Of a stretch of DNA of 64,000 nt, positions 52,983 to 61,152 are shown piece after piece. The DNA lies in NCBI GenBank assembly GCA_049282265.1, contig JBAPTR010000220.1, positions 1 to 64,000 of the forward strand, in the 5' to 3' direction. The position numbers and the translations under genes were made by a program. Position 1 is the first letter of the stretch. Each line of letters begins with the position of its first letter. A model generated the notes under the pieces. The model searched no databases. It worked only from the letters and a program-made list of their open reading frames with translations, and was not told the origin of the DNA. The DNA is from CAYUCJ01 sp049282265. Its GTDB lineage: Bacteria; Desulfobacterota; DSM-4660; Desulfatiglandales; Desulfatiglandaceae.

Positions 52983-53771
52983 TCATCTCTCCTGATAGCC
53001 TAGCATCTTTGAAAATTCGGCGGACTCCCTGCGGGTCGCCTCTTCGATGTGTCTTCTCTTGTTGTCATCAAAATTAAAATCGGGCGTGATAACTGCCAAA
53101 GCGGCAATGACTCTTTTATATAAGTCGAAAACGGGCGCGGCGACAGCGATGGTATGGGGATTGAGTTCCCGGAAGTTGTAGGCCAACGCCTCTTCACGGA
53201 TTTTCTTTATTTCGCGCCACAGGCGTTCGGTTTCGGTGATCGTGTTGGAAGTGAAAGGGACGAATTGGACGGACTTCATATACTGTTCAATCTCGGTCTT
53301 TGTCCGATAGGCCAGAATGCATTTGCCGGCGGCGGTGGCATACAGCGGAGCGCGTTGGCCAAGTTCGGCTAACCGCTCGACCTCGCCCGAAATTGTCTCA
53401 TTTCGAATCCTGGCGTGGCCGGCCAGTATTTTGGCCACCATAACCACTTCCAATCCATTGGGGATTTCCATGGCGGTGGTTTCCTCAGTCTCCTCGTTTA
53501 GCTTCCTCAAAAACCGCTGGCCCATCCTGACCAAATCGAGATTGTCCAAATAGCGTCCCCCCATGGACAGGTTTAAAGGCCCCAGTTGATATCGCTTCGA
53601 GGAGGGGGCCATGGCGAGCCAATCGTATGAGGTCAGACTTCCCAGAATTTTGGACAAGGTGCTTTTTGGGAGGTCGAGCGTCTCCGCCAAGTCGGCGTTG
53701 GTCAGCCCATTCCTGGACTCGCCGACTGCTTTTAGAATACGGGTAATTCGATCAACGGCTTTAACGATCAT
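52983..53771 (-). CDS. IclR family transcriptional regulator
   Basis: A 262-residue regulator with an N-terminal winged helix (about 5-60, LTNADLAETLDLPKSTLSKIL) and an IclR effector domain (about 75-255, including RAPLYATAAGKCILAY). It is divergent in sequence from the IclR protein at 24743. It lies 183 bases upstream of dctP on the same strand and probably controls the TRAP-FAH-DHDPS-racemase-DHODH operon. Confidence 0.87.
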   Translation of the reverse strand: MIVKAVDRITRILKAVGESRNGLTNADLAETLDLPKSTLSKILGSLTSYDWLAMAPSSKRYQLGPLNLSMGGRYLDNLDLVRMGQRFLRKLNEETEETTAMEIPNGLEVVMVAKILAGHARIRNETISGEVERLAELGQRAPLYATAAGKCILAYRTKTEIEQYMKSVQFVPFTSNTITETERLWREIKKIREEALAYNFRELNPHTIAVAAPVFDLYKRVIAALAVITPDFNFDDNKRRHIEEATRRESAEFSKMLGYQER

Positions 53772-53789
53772 TGGGCACCCAGTTTCATA

Positions 53790-53808
53790 TTAGAAATACA
53801 GTTTCTAA
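53790..53808 (-). promoter_or_regulatory. IclR-type operator at its own promoter
   Basis: TTAGAAA (53790-53796) and TTTCTAA (53802-53808), a perfect 7-base inverted repeat with a five-base spacer, 19 bases before the regulator's ATG. The E. coli IclR operator TGGAAATNATTTCCA has similar half-sites, so autoregulation is likely. Confidence 0.5.
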
Positions 53809-53983
53809 AATAGAATTCGGCTTGTCAAGAAAAAAGTAAAGGAATCGCTTGAAGTTGGACTTTTGGTTTGCCGGGTTAGCATTGGGCCAAGCCAAGAGGT
53901 GGAAAAAGGGGGTACAGCTCCAAGGCTCTCAAATAATATCATGATCGGTGCGGGTTCCGGAAGGTCCATTTACAAATCAGTTG

Positions 53984-54240
53984 CTATTGAAAGGGAAGTG
54001 CTGCTTCCGATATTCCTTTTATATCGGATATGAGATCATCATAACGGCTTAAAATATCTTCCAAAATCTTGAGCATCAGAGGATCTTGGAGTTCTTTCGG
54101 TTTATGGATGATTTCAGCAAGGCCCATTTACCGGTTGCAAGATTGTATTGAAGTGTTATATATATCTCTTGTTCGATAACGATCTTTTTCTCTTGGTTCT
54201 GGTTGGCAAACTCTAACCATAGAAAGAGATCGTATTTTAT
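53984..54240 (-). pseudogene. Degenerate small gene, frameshifted
   Basis: Read on the minus strand, an open stretch without a start (54076-54240; segments FLWLEFANQNQEKK and IVIEQEIYITLQYN) overlaps a second frame (53984-54127; HKPKELQDPLMLKILED). The pieces join around base 54127 as one AT-rich, charged helical protein. I do not recognise the family. The rest of 53809-54454 shows no gene except a repeat fragment. Confidence 0.35.
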
Positions 54241-54368
54241 TCAACACCTTAGCGCATGCGAACACTCTTGAACGTTACCAAATGATAAGTATGAGACTGA
54301 AGGGAATCCTTGTCCCTTTGGTACGACAGCGTGGTATGATTATTGCTTTTGTGAAAATGACGCGCTTT

Positions 54369-54423
54369 GATTTGCGATCTGCGCACCTGTCCATGGGTGC
54401 GGCAAGGACTTTGTGAAGTCATT
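54369..54423 (+). repeat. Fragment of the composite hairpin repeat family
   Basis: GATTTGCG, then GTCCATGGG, GGACTTTGTGAAGTCATT; this is the right-hand part of the unit seen at 22660-22814, decayed. It lies 32 bases before the Mo/W oxidoreductase gene. Confidence 0.45.
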
Positions 54424-54454
54424 CTAATTTTGCTGGAGGAACTGGAGGAAGATT

Positions 54455-56539
54455 ATGGAGAGAGAAGTCTACAGTAACTGTTTTATGTGCTCGGTCCGGT
54501 GTCCCATAAGGGTCATTGAGGAAAATGACGATGTCAAATGGATCGAAGGAAATCCTCACGTGGCCGGCATTGATGGCGCCCTCTGCCCGAGGGGTTCAGC
54601 CGGCATGTCTCTCCTGAAGGACCAGGAACGCGTCCAGACGCCTATGATCAGGACGGGACCGAGGGGATCCGGCAAATGGAAACGGGCCACCTGGGACGAG
54701 GCCCTCGATTACGTTGCGGACAAGATGAAAAAGATCATCAAGAAATATGGCGGGCAAAGCGTCGTGCTGGGCGAGAGGACGCAACAGTCCACCCATGTGA
54801 GCAAGACCTTCCTGAAGGCCATAGGGTCCCCCAACCATTTCACCCACGACGCCTTGTGCAAGGGTTCCGTGAATACCGCATGCCGATCGCTTTTCGGCTA
54901 TACCGATTCCCAGATGGGCGTGGATATGGGGAACTCCAAGCACATCGTCCTCTATGGGCGAAATATTATGGAATCCATTGAAGTCAAGCCGACCCGAAGC
55001 GTCATGAAGGCCCTGGATAAGGGGGCAAAGCTGACCTACATTGACCCGAGGGTCACCGTCACGGCAACCAAGGCTCATCGTTACTGGATGATTCGGCCCG
55101 GGACCGACCTGGCCCTGAACTACGCCCTCATGCACGTCATCATCAAGGAAAGGCTGTATGACAAACCCTATGTGGACCGCTGGGTAAAGGGCTTTCAGGA
55201 ACTCCAGGCTTTTGTCCAGCCTTACACTCCTGAATGGGCCGAGGAAGAAACCGGCATCCCGGCACAGGAAATGATTACACTGGCCCGGGAATTGGCCAAA
55301 GACAAACCCTCTGTCCTCTTTCACTTCGGGTATCGCGGGGCCAACAATTCAAATGAGATCTATCTGAGACGCTCCATTATGATCCTGAATACACTGATGG
55401 GGAGCATCGAGTCGAAAGGCGGTTTCTTTTTCAAAAAGGGCCCGGGCGAAGTCGGCGGCAAACCGGCTCGCAAATTGACGGAACAGAAATTTCCCAAGAT
55501 CGAGGCCGTGCGCTTTGACAAGGTGGGGACCCCCGATTTTCCCTTGCCGGACCCCAACCACGGTCTGGGACAAATGCTCCCTGCAGCCATCTTGAATGAA
55601 GATCCCTATCCTATCAAGGCCTTAATTGTCTACCGCTTTGACCCGCTCATGTCCATCCCGGATAACAGCCTGACCCTGGAGGCCCTGAAAAAACTGGATC
55701 TGGTCGTTTCCATTGAGATCAATTACAGCGACATCGCCTGGTATTCGGACGTGATCCTGCCGGAGTCCATGTTCCTTGAACGCACCGACTGCCCCAGACA
55801 GGCCAACGGTCTGAAACCGCAGATGTTCCTGAGACGGCAGGTCGTCACCCCCCGTTACGACACCAGGCACGGCGCCATTATCCTGAAACAACTCGGTGAA
55901 CGGTTGGGTATTGGTGACTATTTCCCCTACAATACCATAGAAGATCTCGTGAAGTGGCAGTTGGAAGGGACAGGGTTCTGTTTCGAGGACTTTGAAAAGA
56001 AGGGTTTTGTGGCCTATACGGACAAACAGATTTTCTGGGACAGGAATGACGGAATCAAATTGAAGACGCCTTCCGGTAAGATAGAATTCGTGTCTTCCCT
56101 GTTGGAAAATGCCGGGTTCGAGTCTTTCCCCGCCTATGAACATTTCCCATCACCTCCCAAGAACGAGTTCAGGCTTGTGGTGGGGAGATGTGCCTTGCAC
56201 ACCCATGTATCAACGCAAAACAATCCCTATCTGAACGAAATCGTGTCTGAGAACAAGCTCTGGATCAATTCCAGCCAGGCAGCGAACCTGGGAATTTCAG
56301 ACGGGAGCCTGGTAACGGTTGCATCCAGCAGGGCTTCCGGGAATATCAAGGCCTATGTGACGGACCTGATTCACCCCGAGGTCGTATTTATGCTGCACGG
56401 CTTTGGTCATCAGGGAGAGAGGGGGACGCGCGCCTTTAACAAAGGGATATCCGATGCCCTGTTGCAGGAAAATATTTCGGATATGATCGGCGGGAGCCCC
56501 GCCCTTCACGAGACCTTAGTCACCGTGAAGCCTGCCTAA
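54455..56539 (+). CDS. Cytoplasmic molybdopterin (bis-MGD) oxidoreductase, catalytic subunit
   Basis: A 694-residue member of the DMSO reductase superfamily. The N-terminal [4Fe-4S] site is CFMCSVRC with a later Cys in ALCPRG, followed by the molybdopterin domains and a C-terminal MGD-binding domain (about 565-690). The Mo/W ligand region reads HDALCKGSVNTAC, so a Cys ligand is likely. There is no Tat signal, so it should be cytoplasmic, unlike PhsA and PsrA. Overall length and domain order recall acetylene hydratase and PhsA-like enzymes. It heads an operon with ferredoxin, flavoprotein and NuoG-like partners; substrate unknown. Confidence 0.87.
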   Translation: MEREVYSNCFMCSVRCPIRVIEENDDVKWIEGNPHVAGIDGALCPRGSAGMSLLKDQERVQTPMIRTGPRGSGKWKRATWDEALDYVADKMKKIIKKYGGQSVVLGERTQQSTHVSKTFLKAIGSPNHFTHDALCKGSVNTACRSLFGYTDSQMGVDMGNSKHIVLYGRNIMESIEVKPTRSVMKALDKGAKLTYIDPRVTVTATKAHRYWMIRPGTDLALNYALMHVIIKERLYDKPYVDRWVKGFQELQAFVQPYTPEWAEEETGIPAQEMITLARELAKDKPSVLFHFGYRGANNSNEIYLRRSIMILNTLMGSIESKGGFFFKKGPGEVGGKPARKLTEQKFPKIEAVRFDKVGTPDFPLPDPNHGLGQMLPAAILNEDPYPIKALIVYRFDPLMSIPDNSLTLEALKKLDLVVSIEINYSDIAWYSDVILPESMFLERTDCPRQANGLKPQMFLRRQVVTPRYDTRHGAIILKQLGERLGIGDYFPYNTIEDLVKWQLEGTGFCFEDFEKKGFVAYTDKQIFWDRNDGIKLKTPSGKIEFVSSLLENAGFESFPAYEHFPSPPKNEFRLVVGRCALHTHVSTQNNPYLNEIVSENKLWINSSQAANLGISDGSLVTVASSRASGNIKAYVTDLIHPEVVFMLHGFGHQGERGTRAFNKGISDALLQENISDMIGGSPALHETLVTVKPA

Positions 56540-56569
56540 TATTCTATGTTGCGATTCCGGAGGAAAACG

Positions 56570-57073
56570 ATGAGCAAATACTACCTGTTTCAAGATGCCA
56601 AGAAATGCATTGGATGCCACAGTTGTGAAGTTATCTGCAAGAGCAACAAAAATTTGCCTGTGGGCCCGAAGGTTTGCCAGATCCTGACCATCGGACCCAG
56701 ACTGGTTGACAGTGTTCCCAAGGCGGCCTATATCTTTATGCCCTGTTTTCACTGCGAAGACCCGTGGTGTGTAGCTGCCTGCCCCACAGGGGCCATGCAG
56801 AAGCGTGCCAAGGACGGCATCGTGTTTATCGATCACGATCTCTGTGTGGGGTGCAAGACCTGCATGTCCGCATGTCCATGGGGGGCTCCCCAGTGGGACC
56901 CGGAATTGGGGAAAGCGGTGAAGTGCGATTATTGTATGGATCGCGTGGACCGCGGGCTCAAACCGGCCTGTGTGACCATTTGCACCACAAGCTGTCTCCA
57001 TTTTGGAGAGTCGAACGAGATTCCGGCGATCCGCCGGGAGCGGTATGCAAAGGCCGTGGCGGCCTTGGACTAG
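56570..57073 (+). CDS. Four-cluster [4Fe-4S] ferredoxin subunit (DmsB/PsrB/HybA type)
   Basis: A 167-residue electron-transfer subunit with sixteen cysteines in four groups: CIGCHSCEVIC, CFHCEDPWCVAAC, CVGCKTCMSAC and CDYCMDRVDRGLKPAC with CTTSC. There is no signal or membrane anchor. ATG 56570 follows GGAGG. It pairs with the molybdopterin subunit and relays electrons to the flavoprotein. Confidence 0.9.
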   Translation: MSKYYLFQDAKKCIGCHSCEVICKSNKNLPVGPKVCQILTIGPRLVDSVPKAAYIFMPCFHCEDPWCVAACPTGAMQKRAKDGIVFIDHDLCVGCKTCMSACPWGAPQWDPELGKAVKCDYCMDRVDRGLKPACVTICTTSCLHFGESNEIPAIRRERYAKAVAALD

Positions 57074-57174
57074 CCTCATCTTAATGACTTTTCAAGCAAG
57101 GGTTTATTGAGCTTTAGAAATTTCAACAAAGTATTCCTCTCTTGGGATAACGAAAGCCAGCCCTCTGGACCAGG

Positions 57175-59346
57175 ATGTTTGCTATGGATAAGAATAACTG
57201 CCCGGTGGCAGATAATGTAAGAAGACTTTCCGATATTCTTGCCCGGGGCCGCATATCTCTGGCCCGTGGCAGGCAGTGGGCCGAGGATATCCTGAGACTC
57301 ATGAAGGACCTTGCCTCCGGTCGTGGTGGACCGGATCACTTCCCGGCCATAGAGGTGCTTTCAAAACGGCTGGCCGGGGAAGAGGAAAACCAGACCTGCG
57401 TTGAAATCGGTCAGATGCTCCTGTCGGAACTTAAGGCGCATCGGGAAGTATTTCTGAGCCACCTGGAAACACGCAATTGTCCTCTCGGTGACTGTATCGC
57501 GTTGAGCCCCGCCCCTTGCCAGATGGCCTGTCCGTCGGGCATTGATGTCCCGGGCTATGTCACCCTGATCGGGCAGGGTCTTGACGATGAAGCCGTTGAA
57601 TTGATTCGAAAAGACAACCCCTTTCCCTGGATTTGCGGCCTGGTCTGCACACATCCCTGCGAATTCATGTGTGTTCGGGGCCGCATCGATGAACCCATTG
57701 CCATCAAGGACCTCAAGGGATTTGCGGCCGAGAGGGCCATGTCGGAGGGGCATTACAGAAACCCCGAAAAAGCTCCGGACAATGGGCGTAAAGTCTGTAT
57801 CATCGGGGCCGGTCCCGGAGGACTGACGACCGCCTACTACCTGGCTCTCAAAGGTTACCGAATCACCATGATCGAGTCCCTCCCCATGGCAGGGGGGATG
57901 ATGATGGTGGGGATACCCCGGTACAGACTTCCCCGTGAAGTCATTGACCGGGAAGTGGCCATGATAGAGGACCTTGGGGTGGAAATACGCTACAACACTC
58001 ACCTGGGGAGAGACATCACCCTTGATGAACTGAAAAATGAGGGATTCAAGGTCTTTTTCATTGCCGTGGGTGCCCATGGGTCCTCAAAAATGCGCATTCC
58101 AGGAGAGGACGACTTCCCTCAGGTCCGGGATGCCATTGATTTTCTGAAGCGGATTGCATTGGGCGAACATCATATGCCCGGAAGAAGAGTAGCCGTTATT
58201 GGAGGCGGAAACGTTGCCATGGATGCAGCCAGAAGCTGCATTCGACTGGGGTGCGATGAGGTCACCGTCGTCTACCGCAGGAGGCGGTCCGACATGCCCG
58301 CCAATGAAGAAGAGGTCCAGCAGGCGGAAGAAGAGGGTGTGAAATTCAGTTTTCTGACAACCCCTCTGGAGATTCTGGGCCGGGACAACAGGGTAAACGC
58401 ACTTCACTGCCTCAGGACGGAGATGGGAAAGGTCGATGAAAGCGGGAGAAGAAGGCCGGTCGTCGTCAAAGGCAGCGACTTCTCCATGGAAGTGGATGCC
58501 GTGATTTCAGCTATCGGGCAAACCATTGACAGGACCGGTTTTGAATCCCTGGATGACCTGCAGTGGACGCGACGTCAAACGATTCGGGTGGACCAAGCCA
58601 GCATGATGACCGCGATGGATGGTTTCTTTGCCGCTGGGGACGTCGTCTCCGGCCCGGCAACGGTCGTTGAGGCTATAGGAGGCGGAAAACGGGCGGCGGA
58701 GGCCATTGACAGGTATTTTGAGGGCATTCCCCAGCCTAAGATGCTCTCCGTTCCGGTACGTCGACAACATCTGGGCTGCCTGGAGGTTCCCGCCACCACA
58801 AAGATGAGCCTTGACAGGCCTCAAATGTCCATGCTGGGGAACGATCGGAGACGCGTTACCTTTCAGCAGGTGGAACTGGGCCTTTTGGAAAAAGGCGTGA
58901 GAGAAGAAGCAAGTCGCTGCCTGAGATGTGATATCTGCGTTCGATGTGGTGCCTGTGTGGATATCTGCCGCGACAAGATGGGCGTGGACGCCCTCCAGAT
59001 GGGGTATCTGGATTTTGATAAACCAGGACGCACGGACTTCAGGGTTGCCGCGGAGAGATGTATCCTTTGCGGGGCATGCGCCGCAAACTGTCCCACCGGC
59101 GCCATGCGCATGGAAGACAAGGAGGGCGAGAGAATTCTGAGCCTTTGCGGCACCGTGTTGAACCGTCTTGAACTTGAATTCTGCGACGATTGTGGGAGCC
59201 CGCTGGGGCCGGCCAGGTACCATGATTTCATAAAGCGGAAAACGGAAGGCATAGGCGCAACGATCAGGGACGGGAATCTCTGTATGGCATGCGCCAGAAA
59301 AGCAGCAGCAAAAAAACACGGCGAGAATATGCCGCCGATCGCCTGA
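57175..59346 (+). CDS. GltD-type FAD/Fe-S oxidoreductase with a NuoF-like N-terminal tail domain
   Basis: A 723-residue fusion. Residues about 10-105 resemble the C-terminal Fe-S domain of NuoF, ending HLETRNCPLGDC, but the CxxC cysteines of that domain are absent. Then comes a GltD-like Fe-S segment (CQMACPSGID, VCTHPCEFMC), FAD fold IIGAGPGGLTTAYYL, NAD(P) fold VIGGGNVAMDAARS, GFFAAGDVVSGPATVVEA, and C-terminal CLRCDICVRCGACVDIC and CILCGACAANC clusters plus a zinc-ribbon-like CDDCG tail. It probably exchanges electrons between NAD(P)H and the Mo/W enzyme. Confidence 0.86.
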   Translation: MFAMDKNNCPVADNVRRLSDILARGRISLARGRQWAEDILRLMKDLASGRGGPDHFPAIEVLSKRLAGEEENQTCVEIGQMLLSELKAHREVFLSHLETRNCPLGDCIALSPAPCQMACPSGIDVPGYVTLIGQGLDDEAVELIRKDNPFPWICGLVCTHPCEFMCVRGRIDEPIAIKDLKGFAAERAMSEGHYRNPEKAPDNGRKVCIIGAGPGGLTTAYYLALKGYRITMIESLPMAGGMMMVGIPRYRLPREVIDREVAMIEDLGVEIRYNTHLGRDITLDELKNEGFKVFFIAVGAHGSSKMRIPGEDDFPQVRDAIDFLKRIALGEHHMPGRRVAVIGGGNVAMDAARSCIRLGCDEVTVVYRRRRSDMPANEEEVQQAEEEGVKFSFLTTPLEILGRDNRVNALHCLRTEMGKVDESGRRRPVVVKGSDFSMEVDAVISAIGQTIDRTGFESLDDLQWTRRQTIRVDQASMMTAMDGFFAAGDVVSGPATVVEAIGGGKRAAEAIDRYFEGIPQPKMLSVPVRRQHLGCLEVPATTKMSLDRPQMSMLGNDRRRVTFQQVELGLLEKGVREEASRCLRCDICVRCGACVDICRDKMGVDALQMGYLDFDKPGRTDFRVAAERCILCGACAANCPTGAMRMEDKEGERILSLCGTVLNRLELEFCDDCGSPLGPARYHDFIKRKTEGIGATIRDGNLCMACARKAAAKKHGENMPPIA

Positions 59347-59365
59347 AATCAGAAGGAGAAATCAA

Positions 59366-59578
59366 ATGACGTTTCGTAGAGGCCAGAGGGTAGAAGTGTT
59401 CAGGAAATCTCTCGACGAGAGCTGGCAGCCGTTCATGGACAACTTCATCGGTGCCCATGGTATTGTTACCGACCCCGACACGGCCAAGAATGACATCGAT
59501 GCGCTTATTGAGGTCACTTTGGACGAAGAGGGGACCCACCGATTTCCCCAGGATTGCCTCCGCTCTCTGGAGGGGTAG
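59366..59578 (+). CDS. Small conserved-looking protein of unknown function
   Basis: A 70-residue acidic protein beginning TFRRGQRVEVFRKSLDESW. The start resembles an SH3-like or KOW-like strand pattern (RGQRVEVF), but no family is recognised. It is 20 bases after the flavoprotein gene with an AAGGAG site, so it belongs to the operon and could be an assembly or regulatory subunit. Confidence 0.65.
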   Translation: MTFRRGQRVEVFRKSLDESWQPFMDNFIGAHGIVTDPDTAKNDIDALIEVTLDEEGTHRFPQDCLRSLEG

Positions 59579-59657
59579 CGTCCATGGCGCCGGTCTCCGG
59601 CATCCTGAAATCGGAGAAGCGCTTTCTTGATAGGGATTTGGAAAAGAGAGGAAGACG

Positions 59658-60107
59658 ATGAGACTCCAAGAGATCCTGAACGAGACAAACAGGGCATTTT
59701 TTTTCATTGAAAGCTCCCAGAACGCTGAAGAGGCCATCAGCCTCCTGTCGGAAAAGCATCTGAGTGCCCTGATTGTCACTGAAGATGATCGGCCTGTGGG
59801 TATTTTTACCGAACGGGATGTCGTGCTGGCCTACATTCGATGCGATAAGCGGCCCTTCAATCAAATCCTCCTGAAAGATGCCATGACCAACAAGCTGATC
59901 GTGGGGAAATCGGATGATGACGTTGAGAAGACCATCGGCCTCATGGTCCAGGCCGACATCAGGCATCTGCCCATCTTTGAAGGGCGGGAGATTGTGGGTG
60001 TGATCTATATTTGCGACCTCCTGCATCACTACCTGGGCAGCCTGAGTACGGAACTCCGGTATCTGGAGGATTATCTGGCAGACCTGCATGACGCCGGCAA
60101 GGACTAA
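59658..60107 (+). CDS. CBS-domain pair protein
   Basis: A 149-residue protein of two CBS motifs (HLSALIVTEDDRPVGIFTERDV and IRHLPIFEGREIVGVIYICDL, each about 50 residues), with a short N-terminal helix. CBS pairs bind adenine nucleotides and act as energy or redox sensors. Its place inside the Mo/W oxidoreductase operon suggests that it tunes this enzyme. Confidence 0.82.
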   Translation: MRLQEILNETNRAFFFIESSQNAEEAISLLSEKHLSALIVTEDDRPVGIFTERDVVLAYIRCDKRPFNQILLKDAMTNKLIVGKSDDDVEKTIGLMVQADIRHLPIFEGREIVGVIYICDLLHHYLGSLSTELRYLEDYLADLHDAGKD

Positions 60108-60124
60108 TCGGAGGACACCAGGAC

Positions 60125-60889
60125 TTGAAAAAGACCAGCATCACCATCAATGAAAATCATTACGAGGCCGAGGAGGGGATGACCGTCCTGGAGGTCTTGA
60201 GGCTGAACGGCATCGGGGTTCCAACCCTCTGCTACCACAAGGCCCTCAGGCCCATAGGCGCCTGCAAACTCTGTGCTGTGGAAGTGAAGGGCAAGACCGA
60301 TAAGCCAAGGGTCATGCTCTCCTGTATACTCAAGGCCAGGGAAGGATTGGAACTCAAGACAGAGAGCCCACTGGTCCAAAAGGCACGGGAAGGGGCCATG
60401 CGGAACCTCTTTGCCCGGGCACCCCAAGCTGAAATCCTGCTTAAGATCGCAAAGGAATACAACATTGCCACCGGACCCATACCCGACGGGTGCCTCCGTT
60501 GCAGACTTTGCATCAGGGTGTGCAAGGAGGTGGTTGGCGCCGGGGCCCTCCAGATGGAAAAGCGGGAGGGAAGAAGTCTCGTCACGCCGACAGAAGCCCT
60601 TTGCATCGGATGCGGTACATGCGCCAATATCTGTCCCACACACACGATCCACATGGAGGACCGGGATGGAATTCGCACCCTGTCCATCCGTGAAGAAATT
60701 ATCGGTATCCACCACCTTGTTCGCTGCGAGGCATGCAATCGGTATTTTGCTTCAGAGCGTTTCCTGACACATGTTTCCGATCTTGCAAGACCCCATGTGG
60801 ATGTCAAGGAACATCACAGATACTGCCCCACCTGTTCCAAACTTTTTTCAGACCGTGCCAGATCATCCACCAGATTCAAACGTATCTAG
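60125..60889 (+). CDS. NuoG/HoxU-like [2Fe-2S]/[4Fe-4S] subunit
   Basis: A 254-residue iron-sulfur protein. An N-terminal 2Fe-2S domain (LCYHKALRPIGACKLCAVEV, later MLSC) is followed by the His/Cys-type region, two [4Fe-4S] motifs (CLRCRLCIRVC and CIGCGTCANIC) and a C-terminal CEACN...CPTC pair like a zinc ribbon. Start TTG 60125 follows CGGAGGA. It matches the N-terminal part of NuoG and HoxU, partners of NAD-linked dehydrogenases. It probably joins the GltD-type flavoprotein in one complex. Confidence 0.86.
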   Translation: MKKTSITINENHYEAEEGMTVLEVLRLNGIGVPTLCYHKALRPIGACKLCAVEVKGKTDKPRVMLSCILKAREGLELKTESPLVQKAREGAMRNLFARAPQAEILLKIAKEYNIATGPIPDGCLRCRLCIRVCKEVVGAGALQMEKREGRSLVTPTEALCIGCGTCANICPTHTIHMEDRDGIRTLSIREEIIGIHHLVRCEACNRYFASERFLTHVSDLARPHVDVKEHHRYCPTCSKLFSDRARSSTRFKRI

Positions 60890-61152
60890 CCATCCACAAA
60901 CATATTCCGGACATGGGTGCGTTTCCGAAGCAGCACGTCATGAGCGTGTGCTCACTATTGACGATCATTCACGGTTTCAGCCAGATTTTGAAGAACATTC
61001 GCGGGCTTCATCTCGTTGGTCCAGTATTTACCAATTGAATTTGAAATTGGTTCATTTCTATATAGTTATTCGTTTACATTCATGATGGTTTTTTTGTATT
61101 AAAATGATGAGATGGCTTGATAACGGAAAATCACATTGAGGAGACTTTGATT

